From Galeruca laticollis (taxonomy: Eukaryota > Arthropoda > Insecta > Coleoptera > Chrysomelidae), in assembly GCA_963921935.1 (NCBI GenBank), contig OY998181.1, forward strand, positions 114,844,957 to 114,908,956: DNA of 64,000 bases, written 5' to 3'. The translations under genes were made by a program, and so were the position numbers. The first letter of the stretch is position 1. Each line of letters starts with the position of its first letter. The notes beneath the pieces are model-generated. The model worked only from the letters and a program-made list of their open reading frames with translations, was not told the origin of the DNA and did no database searches. Below are positions 54,569-64,000 of the stretch, piece after piece.

Positions 54569-56545
54569 ATGGCCGAAAAAACCGTGAAATGTGTGCAATT
54601 ATTTGTAAACCATCAGTGTTTGTACAATAATGTGTTACAAGACTATTCCAAAAAGGATGTCACAGAAAAAGCTTGGGCAGAAATATCACGAGCTATGGAT
54701 TGGACAGGTAATAAAAACTTAATCAAATAAGAATTTTAATTAAAATATGATTTATTTATATTATTCAATATTTTATATACAATGCTTCCATTGCCAAGGT
54801 AAAGCAACATGTGGCATTAAAAAATAATTAGCCAGGTAGTAGCGTAATTCCTGAGGTGACGATGCTTCATCTACGTGTAAATTTTCTTCCATAGTAGGGA
54901 CGTTTCTTGGATTTTCTTGGTTGTGTTCTAGGAACGGTGTTGTATAGGGCGTACCATTTTGTTTTCGAATGTAATTGTGTAAAACGCATGCACTTTGGAT
55001 TATAGAAACTATAGTTTCATATTTCCGGCATGGAAGAGGAGTTAGAAAAACTTGAAATTTTTGCGTCGTCATTCCAAATGTACACTCTATAGTTTTTCTA
55101 CCTCTACTAAGTCTATAATTAAAGATTCGCATTTTGTTATTTATATTTCTCTCTGGATATGGTCTCATAACGTTACGTATCAAGGGAAATGCACTGTGTG
55201 CTACGAAATAATGTGGAAATTTATTTCTGGTTTCGTCATGGGGAAGTTGAGTGTTAGAAGGTAGAGTTTTGTTACTTTGTAACCAACGCCTAAATGTTGA
55301 TACTCGAAATACACCACCGTCACTATTTCTCCCAGCAAATCCGCATTCAATTGTTACGAAATAACCATCAGCGTCGCAACAACCAAGTAAAATTACAGAA
55401 TGATAATTCTTATAAATTAAATTGGTTGATCCCGAATTAGGGTACTTTTGAATGCGAATATGGTTGCCATCGATTGCCCCTAAACAGTTTGGCAATTGCC
55501 AAAGTTCATGAAATCGTGCTGATATATTTTTCCACTTTTCTTCATTTGGTAACGGCATATACATTCCCTTTAATGAATTCCATATGGCGTTTGTAGATTC
55601 TTCTATAATAACTCCAATGGTTAGTTCGCCTCTTTGAAAATATAAGGCCAGTGAAGTAAATGTACAACCAGTAGCCAAATATATGAAGCAAACAAAATAT
55701 GAATAGATAGTTTCACGTATTATTTCGTCTCTTATTGTTACAGGCAGACTGCAAGGAAAAATGGAAAAATATTAGAAATGGATTTGTTCGAAGCTTGAAA
55801 TCATCTACTTCTGGATCTTCATCAAAAGCAAAAAAAAACTGTATTATCTCCATAATGTTATGCAGTTTGTACTGCCATACGTTCGATCAGTACAACATTC
55901 AGAAAACACAGGCAACATTGTGCGAACCGACATTAATACGGAGCCAATAATACAGTCCGATGAAGATGGTTGAGAGCCCAGTGCCAATGATTCTGTGACA
56001 AATACAGAACAACAAAATGATAAAACCTCACAGAGACAAGCCAAGCGCAAACAGGAAACGTTAACAAGTGTGGATAAAAAGGCAGGAAAGAAGAAGTTTA
56101 GGAAAAAAAGGACGATGTTGATATTGCTGTTCTACAATATATCAATGAAAAAAGGGAAAACAAAACGACATCAGATGATAGGAAAATGTTTCTCCTAAGT
56201 GTGTTGTCCGATGTTAGCAAACTATCAGAGAGAAATATACGCCAGATTAAAATTGAAACTCTGATGTTGTTGGAAGATATGTTAACCCAGCAAGAGCAGA
56301 GAACAGTTTTCTCTCATCTGCAGGCAACGATGGATCCATTAACATGGTCAACATCTACATCTAGGACATCTTATACGAGTGCTCCAGAACCTTCACCTAC
56401 TTCCTCCCGTACATCTCCTCGGTACAACCCACATCAACTTGGGTATGAGCTTACTAGTTTACAGAGTATGTCACAATCTGCTTATTCTACTAACATATAC
56501 TCTGCAAATACAAGCACATTCTTGGGAGGAAACCAATTGAGTTAA
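54569..56545 (+). pseudogene. Harbinger MADF-BESS DNA-binding protein
   Basis: The partner protein that carries the transposase to the nucleus and to DNA in Harbinger systems. Exon 1 (54569-54707) gives the MADF start: VQLFVNHQCLYNNVLQDYSK then AWAEISRAMDWT. A GT-AG intron follows (54708 to 55747; AG at 55747 rather than 55743 keeps the frame). Exon 2 gives DCKEKWKNIRNGFVRS, completing MADF, then a Ser/Lys-rich linker and a BESS-like C-terminus (FLLSVLSDVSKLSERNIRQI). Breaks: a shift at the A8 run near 55834, TGA near 55971, and another shift at the A7 run near 56106. The two shifts sit in homopolymers, so assembly error is possible. Confidence 0.8.
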
Positions 56546-56945
56546 ATATAAACAATAACAGCCAGATCGGTTTCCTTTTTAGTATAGATACATGTGTGTG
56601 TATGCAGTTATTGTTATATAATAAATCAATATAAACTTACCTGAGCGTTATCATTATCCTTTCATCCACACCAACACATTCACGCATATTTGTATTTTCT
56701 TTCTGAATAACTGGACCTACGATTTCCACAAGTTCTTGAAACGTTTTTTTTGTCATTCTATAGAATGGTTGGAATTTACAGTCGTCTTCAAATGAGTCCT
56801 CCGCCGCAATGGCTAATCTCCTATTACGATTTCTCTGGATATAGGGATGCACCCAGAAACTTATTTTTTTCTTTTTATAACGACGACGTAGGTACCAGAG
56901 AAGCAATACGTCTTCTTCGTCACTAGACATCGTTTCAACAGCCAT
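54773..56945 (-). CDS. PIF/Harbinger DDE transposase, two exons
   Basis: Exon 1 (56945-56636) encodes SFWVHPYIQRNRNRRLA, KFQPFYRMTKKTFQELVEIV and DERIMITLR with an excellent donor, CTCAG|GTAAGT. Exon 2 (about 55684-54773) continues YLATGCTFTSLALYFQRG and the DDE_Tnp_4 core: D70 in CLGAIDGNHI, D120 in GRNSDGGVF, E198 in RKTIECTFG (numbered from 55678). The triad is complete and exon 2 is open for 301 codons. The weak point is the exon 2 acceptor: the frame calls for joining just before ATATTTGGCT, where the bases are AT, not AG. This may be a one-base splice-site loss; the alternative AG near 55731 would add about 16 residues. Confidence 0.82.
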
Positions 56946-57034
56946 TCAATTTTAATTTCATACGATACCTGTACGTTTAACGTACGCCCCGTATACAGTC
57001 TTCTAGGCATATAGGAATCGTCGCTGCAGAACGA

Positions 57035-57078
57035 ATCTAATACGCGTCTATGATGATACGCTCCGTGTGCAGAAGGCC
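57035..57078 (-). repeat. PIF/Harbinger right TIR, 44 bp
   Basis: Inverted partner of 54398-54441. Confidence 0.95.
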
Positions 57079-58127
57079 TTAGACAGCGACCACACACAAC
57101 GGTGTACTCATTTTCATTGACTCTCTTTTGCTCAGATCATTTATAATGTTTATAGTGTCGAAGCGTTTCATAATTAATAAATTGTGTTTTACGTGGTGAT
57201 GCGTTTATTTCTCATTCGGTATCTTATATTGGACCACGAAGTATATTTATTCCTAAGTGTTTTCAGAAACGAATGCTACGATTAGATTAATAACATTCCA
57301 GCGAATTTCAAACAAACAAGTCTATTTTTGTTATTCGGTTTATAAGGATTTATTTTTTCTAACGCTACTATATTGAATCCGAAATGATTTACAGTTGCTT
57401 CCGCAAAAGTTCGTATAACCTACGCCATCCCATTCTAGAATGTTTTTATATAATAAAAGCTTGTGTTAGTCACGGTTCATGAATATTTTTTCTTTTTCCA
57501 TGTTGTACATAAAAAATAAGATGAATAGGGATATTCCAAAAATATTACTCAGATATCTGATATATAATGAATGCTTATCGACTACAAAATGTCAAACTGA
57601 ATTTCCCTAATTTATTGTGTGAACAGGATTTAAAGTTAAAAACAGGAAATCCTTATAATAATTGTCTGAAACGCAGGAGCGTGCGTCTTTTTTAATAATT
57701 GATGTCTTTCAAAATATTATCCACCTATTAATTAATATGAAACTCCCTACGCGGTAAATGAGCATGTTACAAAAATGAATATGGATTAATATTATTCAAA
57801 CGTCCCAAACCTTCTCATTTATAATTTGTAATAATGAATGGGTTTATATGGAGAAAATTTAATACTTCATATAATACAGGATAGTAGTAACAGACACACT
57901 AAATTCCCTCTTACTACTAATATACACCATAAAAAAATATTCTAAACATTAAACTACCAACACTTGATACTCTTGCTATCAGTTTATTGTTATTCTTTTG
58001 CAACCATAAACTTAAGACAGTTGATATTATTCTCAATGTAAGGATGAATCCACATAATTCTTCTTTTACATCTCCATATTTGTCGAAGATATGAATATAT
58101 AACCACTCCTTCTTCATCATTACTGTT
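57079..58127. other. Intergenic DNA
   Basis: No gene or repeat that I can name. Confidence 0.4.
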
Positions 58128-58318
58128 TTAAATGATACTTACCGTTTATAGATAATTCCACAATATTTTTTAGAAAACAATGTTAAATATTCTAAGAAAT
58201 TTGACAATTGTTTCGATATCAAATATCATCGTCAGAATGACAGAAGTTACATTTCATTTGATGCCTACCTGATGTTTAATAATTATTTTTGGCAAGACCT
58301 AGTGATTGACTTAATATA
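58128..58318 (-). mobile_element. Penelope 3' tail, fragment D
   Basis: Non-coding tail in the same orientation as copy A: GATAATTCCACAATATT, then TTTGACAATTGTTTCGATA, GACAGAAGTTACATTTCATT and GATTGACTTAATATA. Confidence 0.8.
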
Positions 58319-58644
58319 CAGGTTGTCCCGGGACGAATGGGAAAAGAGTCAGGAGCGTATGATCTGAGCCAAAAATAATGTTAGTACTTCATATAAACTT
58401 TTTCTATGCAGGCCCTCGTTTTCGAGTTATAGGCCTCCACAGTTTTAATTATGAATTTATTATATTTACTTCTCAGTTCTTGAATGGTTACATTTATGCC
58501 TCTGTGATTTGTGATGCCTTCGTGACAAGTTTTTATCAGATTCTGTTGCCTATTTTGATTAATTACATCAAACGGAGAATATTTGACTTAAGTAATTTGT
58601 AAGCGGAATGTTTAAAAATGTCTGGTATGAATCTACACATATTT
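58319..58644. other. Intergenic DNA with a mariner/MITE-like motif
   Basis: CAGGTTGTCCCGGGACGAAT and GCCCTCGTTTTCGAGTTATA resemble terminal sequences of common insect mariner-type MITEs. No partner end found. Confidence 0.3.
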
Positions 58645-60471
58645 TTATAGAGTTTTGTTGTCATCATTTTGAAAAAAAGATGCGTCTTGTTTCTCAGGAA
58701 CGCCATATTCTTTCAGGAATGTTATGATTTGAGATTTAAAAGATTCATTAGTGGCATATAAGTGCCATCTAGTTCTAACGTTTTTATCAAAAAGCTTTTT
58801 TATTTCTTGACGAGGGTTTTTATCTACTTTTATTATAACAATTTGATTAAGAAAATTATTAAGAGGTCTATCTGTAATGTGTATTCCTAAAATTGGGTAT
58901 TCTTGGTTTGTATAAATTGTTTCAATGTCATTATCAGGGTTAGGATCTATTTGGGCGATCATAGAGGAATTGTCCAAATCGGTAGGTTGGTTAACGTTTT
59001 CGTTAAATTCTTCCATATTTTCAAGAAATGGTGTAGAGTCAACAGGGTAAATTTCTATTCTACTTAAGGCGTCTGCGTTGCTATTTGATTTACCTTTTTT
59101 GTATACAATTTGATAGTCGAACTCTTCTAGTTTCAGTCTCCAGCGGACTAATCGAGAATTTGGTTCTTTTAAGGACATTAACCATTGCAAGGGTTTGTGA
59201 TCCGTAACAATTTTGAATTTTCTGCCAAAAATATAAGGTCTAAAATATTTTGTAGCGTAAACTATAGCTAAAAGTTCCTTTTCTATTGTAGAATAAGATG
59301 TTTCTGCATCATTAAGTGTCCGTGAAGCAAAAGCAATAGGATCATCATGACCGATTGGGCCTTGTGATAAAATCGCGCCGATAGCAACATTGCTAGCATC
59401 TGTAGTTACAATAAATTCTTTATTAAAATCGGGATAAACTAAAATTGGTTGATTTGTAAGTAAAGCTTTACAGTCTTCGAAAGTTTTAATGTATAAAGGA
59501 TCATTTATATTTATTTTAGCGCCTTTCTTTAAACATAATGTAAAAGGTTTAGTTATTTTTGCGAAAATATTAATAAATTTACGATAATATCCTAACAATC
59601 CTAAAAATGATTCGCGAACAGTTTTTGGAATCGGATAATTTTGGATGGCTTTAATTTTTTCTGGATTCGGTTTTATACCGTCTGGTGTAACTATATGGCC
59701 AAGAAATGCAACTTCCTTTTTTAAAAACTCGGATTTGTCGAACTGAACTTTCAAGTTACTTTCTCGTAATTTTTGAGAAATTTTCTTTAGATTAACAATG
59801 TCTTCCTGAAAGGATGTAGAAAAAACAATTATGTCGTCCATATAGACGAAGCAAATTTTATTCATAAATTCTCTCAAGACATTGTCCATTACTCTTTGAA
59901 AAGTTGAGGGTCCGTTTTTTATTCCAAATGGCATTCGATCGTATTCATAATGTCCGTTTTTTTCATTGAAAGCTGTTTTATTTATATCATCTGGGTGCGT
60001 TTCTATTTGGTGGAAACCACTTGCTAAACCAAGGGTCGAGAAAAATTGACAACGGCCATGTTTATCAAGAATGTCAGTTATGTTAGGAATGGAGTAACGA
60101 TCATCGATAGTTTTTTTATTGAGTTTGCGATAGTCTACAACAATGCGCCATTATTTTCTACCGGAAGCATCGGGTTTTTTGGTAACTTTCGAGATTGGAC
60201 TAGTGCAAGGAGAATCGCTTGGGCGTATTATTCCTTTTTCTAGCATATCATTTATTTGTCTTTCAACTTCGGGTATATGTATGAAAGGGTATCTGTAGGA
60301 CTTTGTATAGACAGGAATTTCGTCAGTTGTTTCTATTTGGTGCTTGACTTGATTAGTAAAAGTTAAAGGAGAGTTTTCTCTGTAAAATATATCTGAATAT
60401 TTTCTACAAAGTTTGATAATATGAAATTTTTCTTCTTCATTTAAGTGGGAAGTACGTTTTAGTTCTGTCAC
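58645..60471 (-). pseudogene. pol: gypsy Pol: reverse transcriptase and RNase H
   Basis: One frame from 60471 to 58645 with a single in-frame TAA at 60151-60153. RT blocks: YRYPFIHIPEVERQINDMLE, GIIRPSDSPCTSPI, WRIVVDYRKLNKKT, FSTLGLASGFHQ, MPFGIKNGPSTFQRVMD, VYMDDIIVFS and FLGHIVTPDGI. The motif A aspartate of FSTLDLASG is Gly here (codon at 60028-60030), so the polymerase is inactive although YMDD is kept. RNase H: VTTDASNVAIGAILSQG, STIEKELLAIVYATKYF, VTDHKPLQWLM and NADALSRIEI, all catalytic residues present. A 130-codon spacer follows and the frame ends before the integrase finger. Confidence 0.87.
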
Positions 60472-60589
60472 GTCATTTGTGTTGGTATTATTGTCGGGAG
60501 AGGGTGTTACTGATACATGGAAAAATTAGTATTCATTTTCAATACGAGAGGTTTTGATTGGTAGATTTCTTCGATATTATCCGTGTTGT

Positions 60590-60961
60590 TTATAATATCG
60601 ACAGGAGCATATAACGATTTTCTGCTTGAGATATTCCATCTCTAATTAAACAATTGAATAGTTTGGTTGGCGGTATACCAACAATACCGTTACGAAGATC
60701 TACTGGAATTTTTACAGATTCGATAGAATTATGTTCGATTCTGGCAAAAAATAATAATTTTCTTTTACTTTCGTAGTGTGAAATAGGAAGTTGGGCATTA
60801 TTTATTTTAAGAAGTAAATTTTTGAGATTTAGTTCAACACCTAAATGTTTTAGTGTATCATAGCCGATAAGGCCATCGAAAAAATTATGAAATTTGAAAA
60901 AACAAATGGGTTTTCTGAAAGTTATTTGATGAATTTCTAAAAGGGTTGTTTGATATTCCAC
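60590..60961 (-). pseudogene. pol: gypsy protease-like region
   Basis: 123-aa frame between gag and RT. It contains FFDGLIGYDTLKHLGVELN, the G-x-D-x-L-x-x-L block typical of the C-terminal half of gypsy aspartic proteases. The active-site DTG triplet lies upstream and is not seen in this frame, so the protease is broken at its N-terminus. It matures Gag and Pol when intact. Confidence 0.6.
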
Positions 60962-61858
60962 TCATAGGAGTGGGTCTTTGTTGTGAAGTTTGAAGGTTTT
61001 GCCTGAAGACATCTTGATTTCTTTGAGGGCCAAAACCTTGACGATTGGTGAAGTATTTTTGATTTGGAGGCGGACGTGGTTGTATATTAATTGAGCCATG
61101 GGGAAGTGGTTAGGATTTTGAAAAGTATTTTGGAAATTAGGTTGTGGTACGTTCAACTGGAATTTAGGAGAATTATTGTGCGAGTTTTGTCTTTGTACAG
61201 GTCTCGTTCTAGAATTATCAAAATGTTGTCTCTGTAAATATCTTATATTATTTTCTGTTACTATTTGTTGTCTAGCTTCTGCTATCGATTTGGGTTTCAT
61301 AGCAGGAATAGTTGAACCTAATGGTTCTTTTAAACCGCACAAAAATATTTTGAGAGCATGAGTATCATAGAAAGTCCTTTTTATTCTAATAGCGTCTCCA
61401 GTCTCGTGAAGATCGACATAATTATGTAATGAACTTAAATTTGACATAACTCTAGTATGAAAATGTAAAGGATTTTCAGTGTTACATTGTCTAAACTGGT
61501 CTAAATCAAAAAGTGAACCATTTTGATCACGTTGATCACCAAAATGTGCAATTAAAGCTTCTTTAACAGATTTTCAACTTTTATATATACAAACACTATG
61601 CACTTCTTTAGCATCGCCTACTAATTTTGAGTAAATTTCATATATAAGACTTATATTTTGAACGCAATTTGTGTTAGTAGTATCCCAATAAGTATTCATT
61701 AATGTATTACTAATATCAATAAAAGAAGATAGTTTCAAAGGATTTCCGTTAAATCTCGGGACAATATCTAAAAGTTTAGTATCAAATTTTGAGGTTGACA
61801 TTGTTAAATTATTTATATTACTATTTAAATTAAAAGAATTAATAATTGAATCTTCCAT
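60962..61858 (-). pseudogene. gag: gypsy Gag
   Basis: Start at 61858 (MEDSIINSFN). The N-terminal piece has DIVPRFNGNPLKLSSFI, the capsid opening of 17.6-like Gag. After a break near 61575 the frame at 60962-61447 has RTFYDTHALKIFLCGLKEPL, GSTIPAMKPKSIAEARQQIV and a Gln/Asn/Pro-rich tail without an obvious zinc knuckle. Two frame breaks. Forms the particle shell. Confidence 0.7.
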
Positions 61859-62135
61859 AGATAAATTACTAATTCTTCTATTAAATCAAGAGATATATCG
61901 TATTCGAAATCACTAATAATAAAACTATTCACACTAAGGCAATTTTCGTCAATAAATAATGCAATAGGTGAGGAGAATGATATAAAATTAAAGGAATGAG
62001 CAACTTACAGTAATATAGTTAACTCCATTTCTTCTAAAAATTTCCGTATTTTCTTCTTCTTACTGCATAGATTCTTCTTTTCACTGAACTAATGGTTGAT
62101 ACCAAAGGGTTATTTACTATAAAACCCCTTCCAGT

Positions 62136-62153
62136 ATCCTACTGACTGCGCCA
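62136..62153 (-). promoter_or_regulatory. Primer binding site
   Basis: Minus-strand TGGCGCAGTCAGTAGGAT, 18 bp, just downstream of the putative 5' LTR; like the tRNA-Ser site of the Drosophila 17.6 group. Confidence 0.75.
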
Positions 62154-62155
62154 CT

Positions 62156-62350
62156 TTATAAGTTTGAAATCACAATTAATATTTTCAAAAACTTTCATTT
62201 TAAATTAATTTACAATATTTAAATGTTTTCACTATGAAATACAAAGTCATTCTCCCTGATTTGATTGTGATTAACAATAATGAAAGTTCGTATTGCTGAA
62301 GCAGCAGTATAACGACCTCGTTGAAATAAAACAATAAAACATAACAATTT
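62156..62350 (-). repeat. Putative 5' LTR (extent uncertain)
   Basis: Defined only by its position next to the primer site. The outer end cannot be fixed because the other LTR is missing. Confidence 0.4.
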
Positions 62351-62395
62351 CGCTTATACAGGTAAATTTACATTCCATTACTGTATATGCATATA

Positions 62396-62640
62396 CAGGG
62401 TGCGTTATTAGTGTGACAATGTTCGATATATCCATTATTATAGAAGATATGGAATAAAGTTACATACAAAAATTGTAGACATCTGTAAACTTTGCATTTT
62501 AAAATTATTTTCATTTGTACTGGGTGTTCCCTATCACCAGGGTGAAACAAACATACTTTTTTTAAATGAGACACCCTATATATTATTTCAGATTCAGATT
62601 GGGCTCACCTCCCCCATACTTACAAGAAGGGTTTCATATA
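62396..62640. repeat. Mariner-type terminal-like sequences
   Basis: TACAGGGTGCGTTATTAGTG near 62395 and AATGAGACACCCTATATA near 62563 face each other about 170 bp apart; a short MITE is possible. Confidence 0.4.
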
Positions 62641-62709
62641 AGTATATAGGGTATTTCAGAAGTTATGCCATATTGAACGTAAAAATCACTGTAAGTTCAA
62701 CGCCTTGTA

Positions 62710-64000
62710 TAGTTCAAACGAAACAATTTGACATCAATATTTTGCAGCCATAACATTTTGATATTGGTATAGTTTTATGACACAGTATCATTTTTTGGAT
62801 ATTACAACATCTGAATACAGGGCGAGTCAAGAGTCGAACACATGATTTTCTCGATTTTTTCAAACGCATAACGTATTTCATTTCAAAATGTGAAAAGACA
62901 CCTTATAAACTTTCATTTTTATTAGGCATTCCCTATACCTAAAATCAAAAATTACTGAGATATTGTCAATTTAATAACAAAAAGGTTTTTAAAAATAATT
63001 TAATTTTAGCAAGTTAGTTATGGAATAGTGACAAGTATTGATTAGTAGCATCTCATTCAACAAACTTTCAAAATTTTGTGAGGACTTATTAACTACTATT
63101 TTCAATGAACTTTCCTGTTGAAGAATTAACAGACATAGTTTGGGTATTGGGAGAATGTAGTAGGAATTGTTTATCATCAATAAGAATTTACCAAGAGCGA
63201 CATCCTGGACGAAGATAACCCACAAAAAGAACGTTGGAAAGGTTGATGGATCGTTTCAAACGTACAGGTTCAGTACTTCATGAAAAATATTAAAGGACAA
63301 AAACTGCAGTTACTGAGGAAATTGAATTTAATATTATGCTGGTAGTTGCGGACAGTCCTCATGGTAGTACTTGTAAAATTTCGCACCAACGGGATATCAG
63401 TGTAACGTCCGTCCGGAGAATACTGCATAAAAACAAGATGCATCCATACCGCGTTCAGTTACAGAGTTACTCGAAGATGACTTCCGTGAAGAGTTCCTTT
63501 TTGCGAGTAGGCTCAACAACAAATACATAATCAGATCGATTTCTTTGATTTTGTCCTTTTTGGATATGAAGCAATGTTTCATAAGAATGGTACCATGAAT
63601 ATACATAATTTTTATTACTATTCCACAAATAATTACATCAACTCAAAGTCAAACTAGGTGGTTTCTGAATATTTGGGGTGGTATAATTGGAGACCACGTA
63701 ATTGGGCCACATTTTGTCGATGGAAGAGTGAATGGTCTAGTTTATTTAGACAAAATCTCAGAAATGAATGATTTTAGGTATAGGGAATGTCTGATAAAAA
63801 TGGAAGTTTATAAGGTTTTCTTTCACTTTTTGACATGAAATACAGGGTGATTCATTTGAAAAAATCATGTGTTCGACTCTTGGCTCGCCCTGTAATCAAA
63901 TGTTGTAATATCCAAAAAATGGCACTGTGCTATGAAACTAGACCAATATCAAAATGTCATGGCTGCATAATATTGATGTCAAATTGTTTCGTTTGAGCTA
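62710..64000 (+). mobile_element. Tc1/mariner-superfamily element with long TIRs, cut by the window edge
   Basis: 62710-62961 and 63754-64000 are inverted copies over about 250 bp (shared AACGAAACAATTTGACATCA, TTTTTTGGATATTACAACAT, CATTCCCTATACCTAAAATC). The inner 0.8 kb holds a degraded transposase. The right TIR continues past base 64000 and the left may begin before 62710 (near 62640). Confidence 0.8.
63095..63753 (+). pseudogene. Mariner/Tc3-like transposase, N-terminal two thirds
   Basis: Frames in order: NFPVEELTDIVWVLGECSRN and IRIYQERHPGRR (HTH), TKRTLERLMDRFKRTGSVLH, GSTCKISHQRDISVTSVRRI and LHKNKMHPYRVQLQ (second HTH), FVLFGYEAMFHKNG, and GIIGDHVIGPHFVDGRVNG. FGYEAMF corresponds to FSDEATF, so the first catalytic Asp is Tyr (TAT at 63565-63567). 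The block with the second Asp (DGAPPH-type) is missing; the right TIR begins first. An internal deletion plus stops and frameshifts make it non-autonomous. Confidence 0.72.

Larger units (their letters stand above)
54398..57078. mobile_element. PIF/Harbinger transposon with two interleaved genes
   Basis: 2681 bp between 44-bp TIRs. It carries the two genes expected of an autonomous Harbinger: a DDE transposase on the minus strand and a MADF (Myb/SANT-like) protein on the plus strand. They are interleaved: transposase exon 2 lies inside the MADF intron, and MADF exon 2 lies inside the transposase intron. The flanking 3-bp duplication typical of the family is not clear (GGA against TTA). Confidence 0.92.
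58645..62350 (-). mobile_element. Ty3/gypsy retrotransposon (17.6/297-like), 5' half
   Basis: Minus-strand order: LTR, primer binding site, gag, protease, RT, RNase H. The element stops at 58645 before integrase, so the 3' half is missing. The primer site matches the tRNA-Ser type of the Drosophila 17.6/297 group, from memory. This copy and the 1-2.8 kb copy hold complementary halves but differ in sequence over RNase H, so they are different families or old copies. Confidence 0.85.

Noticed and set aside
1..64000. tRNA or rRNA genes
   Set aside because: I looked for box A/B words with a clover-leaf layout and for rRNA cores and saw none I could defend; the tRNA-like word at 62136-62153 is a retrotransposon primer site.

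Overview
This is an AT-rich stretch of animal, almost certainly insect, nuclear DNA. I see no host housekeeping gene, rRNA, tRNA, operon or CRISPR array. The inventory (DD82E 'Sailor' elements, insect-type and animal-type Cryptons, a Penelope element, RTE, Jockey and CR1 LINEs, PIF/Harbinger, a FLYWCH MULE, gypsy elements) fits an insect with a large repeat-rich genome. Coleoptera is my guess, from family memory only. Almost every coding region is a transposable-element (TE) gene, and nearly all are broken by stops, frameshifts or lost catalytic residues.

Layout. 1-2.8 kb: 3' half of a Ty3/gypsy element (+) with a 5'-truncated LINE nested in it. 3.7-6.1 kb: a complete Sailor (DD82E) DNA transposon with 31-bp terminal inverted repeats (TIRs) and a dead transposase. 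7.0-10 kb: an RTE LINE (-). 10.4-14.5 kb: three tandem-repeat tracts plus a Sailor fragment. 14.9-15.9 kb: an insect-type Crypton (tyrosine recombinase) gene with an intron. 16.0-17.7 kb: a hairpin and foldback region. 19.3-21.1 kb: LINE-tail and hAT (DUF4371) remnants. 21.3-25.4 kb: a second Crypton fragment fused to a 3'-truncated Jockey LINE. 26.2-29.2 kb: a Penelope-like element joined head-to-head to an inverted truncated copy of itself.

31.4-34.5 kb: an animal-type Crypton with a 490-bp deletion derivative beside it. 35.0-39.7 kb: a duplicated Penelope-end plus Crypton block, a large inverted repeat and minisatellites that share one core. 40.4-41.8 kb: the C-terminal end of a pogo-like transposase cut by a Penelope fragment. 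44.0-45.2 kb: a third Sailor lineage. 45.5-46.3 kb: a spliced THAP-domain gene remnant. 47.6-49.5 kb: a FLYWCH-MULE with a 10-bp target-site duplication. 50.2-54.2 kb: a CR1-like LINE whose RT and ORF1 frames are still long and open. 54.4-57.1 kb: a PIF/Harbinger element with 44-bp TIRs whose two genes lie in each other's introns. 58.6-62.4 kb: the 5' half of a 17.6-like gypsy element (-). 62.7-64 kb: a mariner-superfamily element with very long TIRs running off the window.

The elements do not form a pathway. The interest lies in nested insertions, inverted dimers, deletion derivatives, and pairs of transposase and accessory genes. The best candidates for unusual biology are the Sailor cluster, the autonomous/non-autonomous CryptonA pair with its terminal hairpin, the Penelope-Crypton composite block with its 49-bp palindrome, and the minisatellite inverted repeat at 35.7-39.7 kb.
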